A stretch of DNA of 64,000 nt, from positions 10,000,001 through 10,064,000 of the forward strand of contig BSBN01000333.1 of assembly GCA_027924645.1 (NCBI GenBank), given 5' to 3'. A model generated the notes under the pieces. The model was given only the letters and a program-made list of their open reading frames with translations. It ran no database searches and had not been told where the DNA came from. This document shows positions 59,359 through 64,000 of the stretch, piece after piece (the first letter of the stretch is position 1; each line of letters opens with the position of its first letter). This DNA is from Cunninghamia lanceolata (taxonomy: Eukaryota > Streptophyta > Pinopsida > Cupressales > Cupressaceae). The translations under genes were made by a program, and so were the position numbers.

Positions 59359-60598
59359 TGTAATGTCCCCTTTCTAGTGGAAACACTTAAACTAAAATCT
59401 GCATTCAAAGTGATTCTCAAAGAGATATTAGAAACGTTAGAGATCAATAAATTTCAATGATAATATCAAATAATATCAATGATAATATAAATATATCATT
59501 TCCTTGTTAAATGATTATTCATTTCATGATTGTCATTCACTATTGATGACGATACTATATAAGTATGTTAAGGTGAATATTAAGCATAATTCAAGATTCA
59601 TATTCTTCCGTCTTATTTTTCATCAAGGAACTAGGTTTTACATGTCAAGGGCGCATGGAGACCATCCTAGACCCAGCCTTGGGGAACTATGTCCCAACCT
59701 ACGGGCCTTATCATGGGTGGAATTACATTGCCCCTCCCTTACAATACCTGACATTCCTTTAAGGATGAAGTAATAGGAGTAATCAGAAGTACGATCTTGT
59801 ATTCTAATATTCCTTAAGGCGGATATTAAACATAAGTCAAGATCCAGATCTCCCCCTCTTGTTCTTCATCAATGAACTAGGCTTTAGGGCACATGGAGAC
59901 CATCTCAAACCCAGCCTACGAGAAACTATGTCCCAGCCTACGAGTCTATTCATAGATGGAATTTCACTGCCCCTCCCCGAAGTACCTAACCATTCCTTTA
60001 AGGATGAATCAATAGAGGTGATGGGAAATATGATCCCTTATGCTAACATTCCCCTAATCTATTATTTATCATCATAAAACATGGATAGAGACATTCATAT
60101 TGATATCTGTCCAATTATGAATAGAGAATGTATTTCTATGAACACTCATATGGATTTATACTAAATGCATGCTCATAATATAATATGTACATCGACACAT
60201 GTATATGCAATAACATATTATCCATAATCTACATAATGATGTGTATACAAATCTATAACATACTAATCTAAACATACCTGATTGGATCTGCAGATTACCT
60301 TTCATTAGCCCCTTTTCTTGATATCAACAACTTATATATTTCCTTATCTTTCTTACTATTCATCGAGTGAGGTGTTTGTGACACCTAGACTCGCGGCTTA
60401 TTCCAATGTAATGAGCACCCTAGTTTTTTTTTTGAAATTCCACATAGAGAAAGATGCAATGGTTAAGTTCTTCCACACTTTTCTGATCATCTAGATCCTG
60501 ACGTGGGCAAGGTGAGAACATACTAGTGCTTTAGAGTTAGCATTCAAACCCAAATCAAACTGTCATCAACTTGTTGTCACCCTCTGACCCGATTTCGA
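59359..60598. other. LTR-like and repeat DNA
   Basis: Begins TGTAATGTCCCC, a typical LTR start, but no matching end was found. It contains the 246-bp tandem duplication. The 60420-60598 part resembles a minus-strand retrotransposon leader behind the primer site at 60599-60614. No gene. Confidence 0.4.
59569..60060. repeat. 246-bp tandem duplication
   Basis: Copies start at 59569 and 59815 with TAAGG-GATATTAA. Both contain GCACATGGAGACCATC-like, ACTATGTCCCA and CATTCCTTTAAGGATGAA blocks. They are clearly diverged, hence old. Confidence 0.85.
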
Positions 60599-60614
60599 AC
60601 AGGCAACGACGCCA
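60599..60614 (-). other. Primer binding site-like sequence left of LTR E
   Basis: The minus strand reads TGGCGTCGTTGCCTG, close to the TGGCGCCGTTGCC site of Tat/Athila-type elements, two bases from the LTR edge. It points leftward, away from the internal region of element E. Confidence 0.5.
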
Positions 60615-60616
60615 AA

Positions 60617-60970
60617 TGTTTACTCACTAAGTGGTTTTCAAACAGACATGGAGTAAACATAGAACATGAATTTATAATAGCATTGCACAGAATAAGGCAT
60701 TGTATTCATCCATTGATCATATCAGCAATACAGCACAATATGGCAATTACATGGCAACTATAACATATTCGACTACATGTATCGACTCCATATATAACTC
60801 TTGCCAAGGTTGGTTGAGATATCAACCGTTGCACCGACTACATAACTATCCAACTGTTGGGATTAATCCGACAACATTCGAAAACTAATTGCGCCCAAAC
60901 ATTATCTAACATATTATTATTTACTTGGCTAATTACGACCGACTACTACTAACAATAATGATCGACTACA
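60617..60970 (-). repeat. LTR of element E (354 bp)
   Basis: The plus strand runs TGTTTACTCACT...ATCGACTACA. One side has a polypurine tract (3' LTR signature), the other a primer site (5' LTR signature). No second copy exists in the window, so the ends rest on these neighbours. Confidence 0.5.
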
Positions 60971-60987
60971 TTATCCCCCCCACAAAA
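60971..60987 (-). other. Polypurine tract of element E
   Basis: The minus strand reads TTTTGTGGGGGGGATAA immediately before TGTAGTCGATC. Confidence 0.6.
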
Positions 60988-60990
60988 TTA

Positions 60991-62325
60991 GTCGTCTTCC
61001 AGACGGCATTACAAACAAAAATGGGGACAATTGACCAACATAGTAAACTACTGAGAATGAGGGGGTTGTGTAGACATCCTTGGGTGTACAGATGATGTCG
61101 GGGTGGACGACCGTTGCTCCTGTAATCTCCTCGCCTCCTCTGTACGCAGTCGGAACTAGTGTTGGGCCACAATCTCCCGTTCTCTAGTTGCCTTTACCAT
61201 GCGTGCTGCCTCAAACACTTGAGACTTTGCCTTGTCCACCTCTATTCCTTTTGCTGCAAGTTCCACTCCCTTTGCTTCAAACTGTACCGCCATATCTTTT
61301 ACCTTTTGCTCCAACTCCCGCATCTTCTTAGTTGTATCCTTTTCCATTGCTGCTATCTTAGCCTCTAAGGCTGATGCTCGTGCCCTATCGGTTGCAGTAA
61401 CCTGGGTTTGCTAGGCCAACTGCTTCTGGAACTTTTGTATGTACCCAGTCAACTTATCTTTCCTCTTTTGTGCTAATTGGAGAGGCTCATCTTTCTCCTT
61501 CCCTCTTGCCTCCACTAGCGACTCCTAATGTTTCATCTCATAGAAAACTTGTCGGAAGGCTTTCTCAATTGTGAACAAAGATTTTACGACCTAGCCATCT
61601 CTTCCTCCAATCACTAGCTGTGTGCCTCGCCATGCGTCATACATACAACGTGTCCACTTCCGGCCACCCTCTCATAGTGAAGCATCGTGCAAACTCTTGT
61701 TCGCACCCTAACTGGACAAATCCCCGGATCCTCTTGACCTCTTGTACTACTACTTGTGATCGTCCAATCTTGAGTTGTTTGGAGATCTCCCCCACCTCCT
61801 CCATATATACTGCCATGTTGTGGAGATCCTCCACGTACCTCTGAATGGTCCCAAGTGGATCCAAAGCATCAGGTGTGGCCAGTGTGAATGTCATTCCGTC
61901 ACAAAAGTCCTCTTCCTCCTCTTCCTCTGATGGGGTGGGTGCTGGTGAACTTGTCACTGCCATGGGAGACTCTTGTGAAGGCCCCCCAATCTCCTGGATG
62001 GCTGCAACTGGTTGTGGCAAAATATCATGCTAGGTGCCCTGGCCAGTAGTGAAACTCTGCTGCAATTCGGCACTCTCGGGCACTTTAGGTGTGCTGCCCT
62101 CATCCTGTCCCTCAGTCAAATTGTGCAAAGGATTGAGTGATGGCACCTCTAGCACATCCAGTGTCAAGCCTATTGTGCTCAACCAACTGTTAATCTATGA
62201 TTCCTCTGGAGGCCCCCCTGATGGTGCTGCTGGTGGTAGCAGTGGTGTGGTGGATAACTCTGTTGGGGACTGTATGATTGCCCCCCATGACGTCCCTGGT
62301 CCAACTAGGGTTGATGTACCAACTG
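60991..62325 (-). pseudogene. Extra ORF of element E, non-repeat part
   Basis: In minus sense, after the repeats, comes a Pro-rich stretch and an acidic run (EEEEEEDFCDG). Next is a block with YVEDLHNMAVYMEEVGEISK and GCEQEFARCFTMRGWPEVD (61637-62020), then a heptad-rich coiled coil (EKDTTKKMRELEQKVKDMAV, 61156-61347). Two frameshifts and several stops break it. It lies where some plant gypsy elements carry an extra ORF between integrase and the 3' LTR. The TRGWPEVD region plus coiled coil may belong to a family of such ORFs, but I cannot name it. Confidence 0.6.
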
Positions 62326-62625
62326 GTGGTGGCGGTGTGTTACTTGGTGGTGGCGGTGTGCTACCTAGCGGTGGCAGTGTACTACTTGGCGTACTACCTG
62401 CAGTGACAGTTTACCAATTGTCAGTGACGGTGTACTATCTAGCAGTGACAATGTACCAACTGGCAATGACGATGTACTAGCTGGTAGTGATGGTGTACTA
62501 TTTGGCAATGACGGTGTACTATGTGGCAATGACAGTGTACCAATTGGTGATGGTGGTGTACTAGCTTGCAGTGACGGTGTACTATTTGGTAGTGATAGTG
62601 TATCGACTAGCATTGGCAGTGTACT
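62326..62625. repeat. 21-bp minisatellite (about 14 units)
   Basis: Units such as CAATGACGGTGTACTATGTGG follow each other, with strict 21-bp register seen over 62563-62625. In minus sense each unit encodes seven residues of the type NSTPSLP. Confidence 0.85.
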
Positions 62626-63015
62626 GACTGACGGTGTATCGATTGACGGTGTACGGACTGACGATGTACTGACTGGCGGTGTATTGATTGGCGATGTACC
62701 TACTCGTGGTGTATGGATTGGCAATGTACCGATTGGCGGTGTACGGATTGGCAATATACCGACTGGCGGTGTACGGACTGGCAATATACCGACTAGCGGC
62801 ATACGAACTAGCAATGAACTGACTGGCGGCATACGGATTGGCAATGAATAGACTTGCGGCGTACAGACTGGCAATGTACCGACTGGCGATGTATGAATTG
62901 GCAATGCACGGACTAGCGACGTACAGATTGACAATGTACCGACTGGCGACATATGGACTAGCAATGTACGGATTGGCAGCGTACAAATTGACAATGTACG
63001 GATTGGCGGTCTATG
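62626..63015. repeat. 15-bp minisatellite (26 units)
   Basis: Units of the form GAYTGGCRRTGTACS run for 390 bp with no slip in register. In minus sense each encodes five residues of the type RTPPV/G-TLPI. All frames on both strands stay largely open because 15 is a multiple of three. Confidence 0.93.
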
Positions 63016-63029
63016 GAGGGTGAAGGTTG

Positions 63030-63480
63030 TTGGTCGTACGACGAGGGGAGCATATTCGTATGGCGGGCATGAAATTAATTTCGTACAGCCAACAGTTGCA
63101 AAACACACTCGTATGGTCTGAGGGAGCTTCGTACGGTCGTTGAGGGAACTTCTGCAACTCGTACGGTGGAAGATGGCTGATCGTATGTTGGAAGATGAAG
63201 CAATTCGTATGGCTAGAAAAACCCCTAATCGTATGGTATGACAGGCGTGAGGCTCCATACGGGAGTGTTCCAGTCGTACGACGGTGTTGATTCTTGTCGT
63301 ATGGCAACAATTGTTTTTCAAATGACTTCGTACGGGCAGGAGGAGAATTCGTTCGTATGGCAAAATGAAGACTACAGTTCTCTGATTCATACGGCAGAAA
63401 TTAGCGATCAATGACCCCTTATACGACGCTTGGCAAGGTACTTGTATGGCGACAAGGTAATACAGTGGTCGTATGGGTTG
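63030..63480. repeat. Cluster of TCGTAYGG motifs
   Basis: About 18 copies of TCGTACGG/TCGTATGG or close variants in 450 bp (for example at 63036, 63055, 63109, 63129, 63157, 63205, 63274, 63296, 63327 and 63352), irregularly spaced 15-35 bp. The last one coincides with the junction to the pol fragment. Confidence 0.8.
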
Positions 63481-64000
63481 TGCTCCTGGTACCAGTGGAA
63501 TCCGGTGTATACATAACTTTGGAGGTACGCCTTTCAAGTCTTTGTACATCCATGCAAAGATGTCCTTGTATTCTGTGAATATTTTAAACGCTGCCGCCTT
63601 CAGCACGGGATTCCAGTCGTCTCCTACCAGGATCGTACGAGGATTATCCTCCACCAAATTGACTTTCTTCATATTGGGCTCTTCGTACTTGATCGCTTTA
63701 TCTTTTTCAAAGTGGTGTGCTGGGGTGTCATCTATCCTGGCCACTCCCTCCTTGTATTCCCCATATTCTGGCAGAAAAGTTTGACTTGTCGACACTGTCT
63801 CTTCTTCTCCCTCCTTTTCTTTGATTTGTAACATATTGCAATCTTGGTGAAGCACCTCGTAGTCCTCCATTTGCTAGTGGAATAGCCCGCTCAGTGAGTT
63901 CATTTTGTCCTCCGAGCATTCATGGATGTCCAAAATACCTTCTTCATTTGGCTCTATAGTTTCTCTTTCTCCTTCCATTCCGTTTCCTTCTTCACCTTCT
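63471..64000 (-). pseudogene. Element E pol fragment: pre-RT region and first residues of RT
   Basis: From the right edge the frame encodes an acidic linker, then FTEYKDIFAWMYKDLKGVPP and HRIPLVPGAQPIR, the conserved lead-in to Ty3/gypsy reverse transcriptase. Directly after QPIR the sequence leaves the family and runs into the CGTAYGG cluster. The frame remains open for a total of 501 codons (62365-63870). A TAG just upstream of the ATG at 63870 interrupts a frame that otherwise reaches the window edge. Confidence 0.82.

Larger units (their letters stand above)
60617..64000 (-). mobile_element. Element E: deleted Ty3/gypsy copy with extra proline-rich ORF
   Basis: Minus-strand order from the right edge: an acidic pre-RT polyprotein and the first residues of the RT region (63471-64000), a CGTAYGG-rich segment, minisatellites, a coiled-coil ORF, a polypurine tract and an LTR. 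The RT body, RNase H and integrase are missing between 63475 and the extra ORF. The upstream part is outside the window. Confidence 0.65.

Noticed and set aside
62034..63023. Plus-strand frames of 148 and 61 codons across the minisatellites
   Set aside because: Units of 21 and 15 bp keep every frame open; the minus frame connects to family sequence on both sides, the plus frames do not.

Overview
The window is nuclear plant DNA built almost entirely from nested retrotransposons, with one convincing host-gene exon. No tRNA, rRNA, operon or prokaryotic feature is visible. The very long LTRs (3.1-4.5 kb), the stacked Ty3/gypsy, copia and LINE copies at many stages of decay, and the low gene density suggest a gymnosperm, probably a conifer. 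That taxon is an inference from style; nothing in the window names a species.

Layout. 1-6107: element A, a minus-strand Ty3/gypsy chromovirus-type copy cut by the left edge. 6108-29931: a minus-strand copia-type remnant (LTR 29431-29931) split by a 4.5-kb solo LTR (6509-11052, target duplication TATAG) and by plus-strand element B (11438-28929, duplication GAAAA). B is itself split inside pol by minus-strand element C (17702-24044, duplication GAGTA). 30460-33030: a decayed multi-exon gene-like region of unknown identity. 33031-35899: AT-rich DNA with nothing recognised. 35905-48231: element D, minus strand, duplication TGGCA, LTRs of about 4.1-4.2 kb, a gag-type polyprotein and no pol. 48324-51126: a 5'-truncated LINE between 122/123-bp direct repeats. 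51179-51439: exon 1 of a farnesol dehydrogenase (FLDH)-like gene with a clean splice donor, followed by 5.7 kb of intron or intergenic DNA holding local tandem duplications. 57189-58011: remnant of a LINE ORF1 (DUF4283 type). 58178-59358: a very short LTR element. 59359-60598: repeats. 60599-64000: element E, a minus-strand, deleted Ty3/gypsy copy with an extra proline-rich ORF encoded by 21-bp and 15-bp minisatellites.

How the parts relate. A, B, C and E carry the usual retrotransposon modules (gag, protease, RT, RNase H, integrase, chromodomain), all broken. Most stops look like CAG/CAA/CGA turned into TAG/TAA/TGA, as expected from deamination of methylated cytosine. Element D is the best candidate for something undescribed. 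It has a gag fused in frame to a long acidic region instead of pol. Each of its LTRs also contains a reading frame of about 363 codons, and comparison of the two LTRs shows that the frame was open when the element inserted. D would therefore have needed pol functions from elsewhere.
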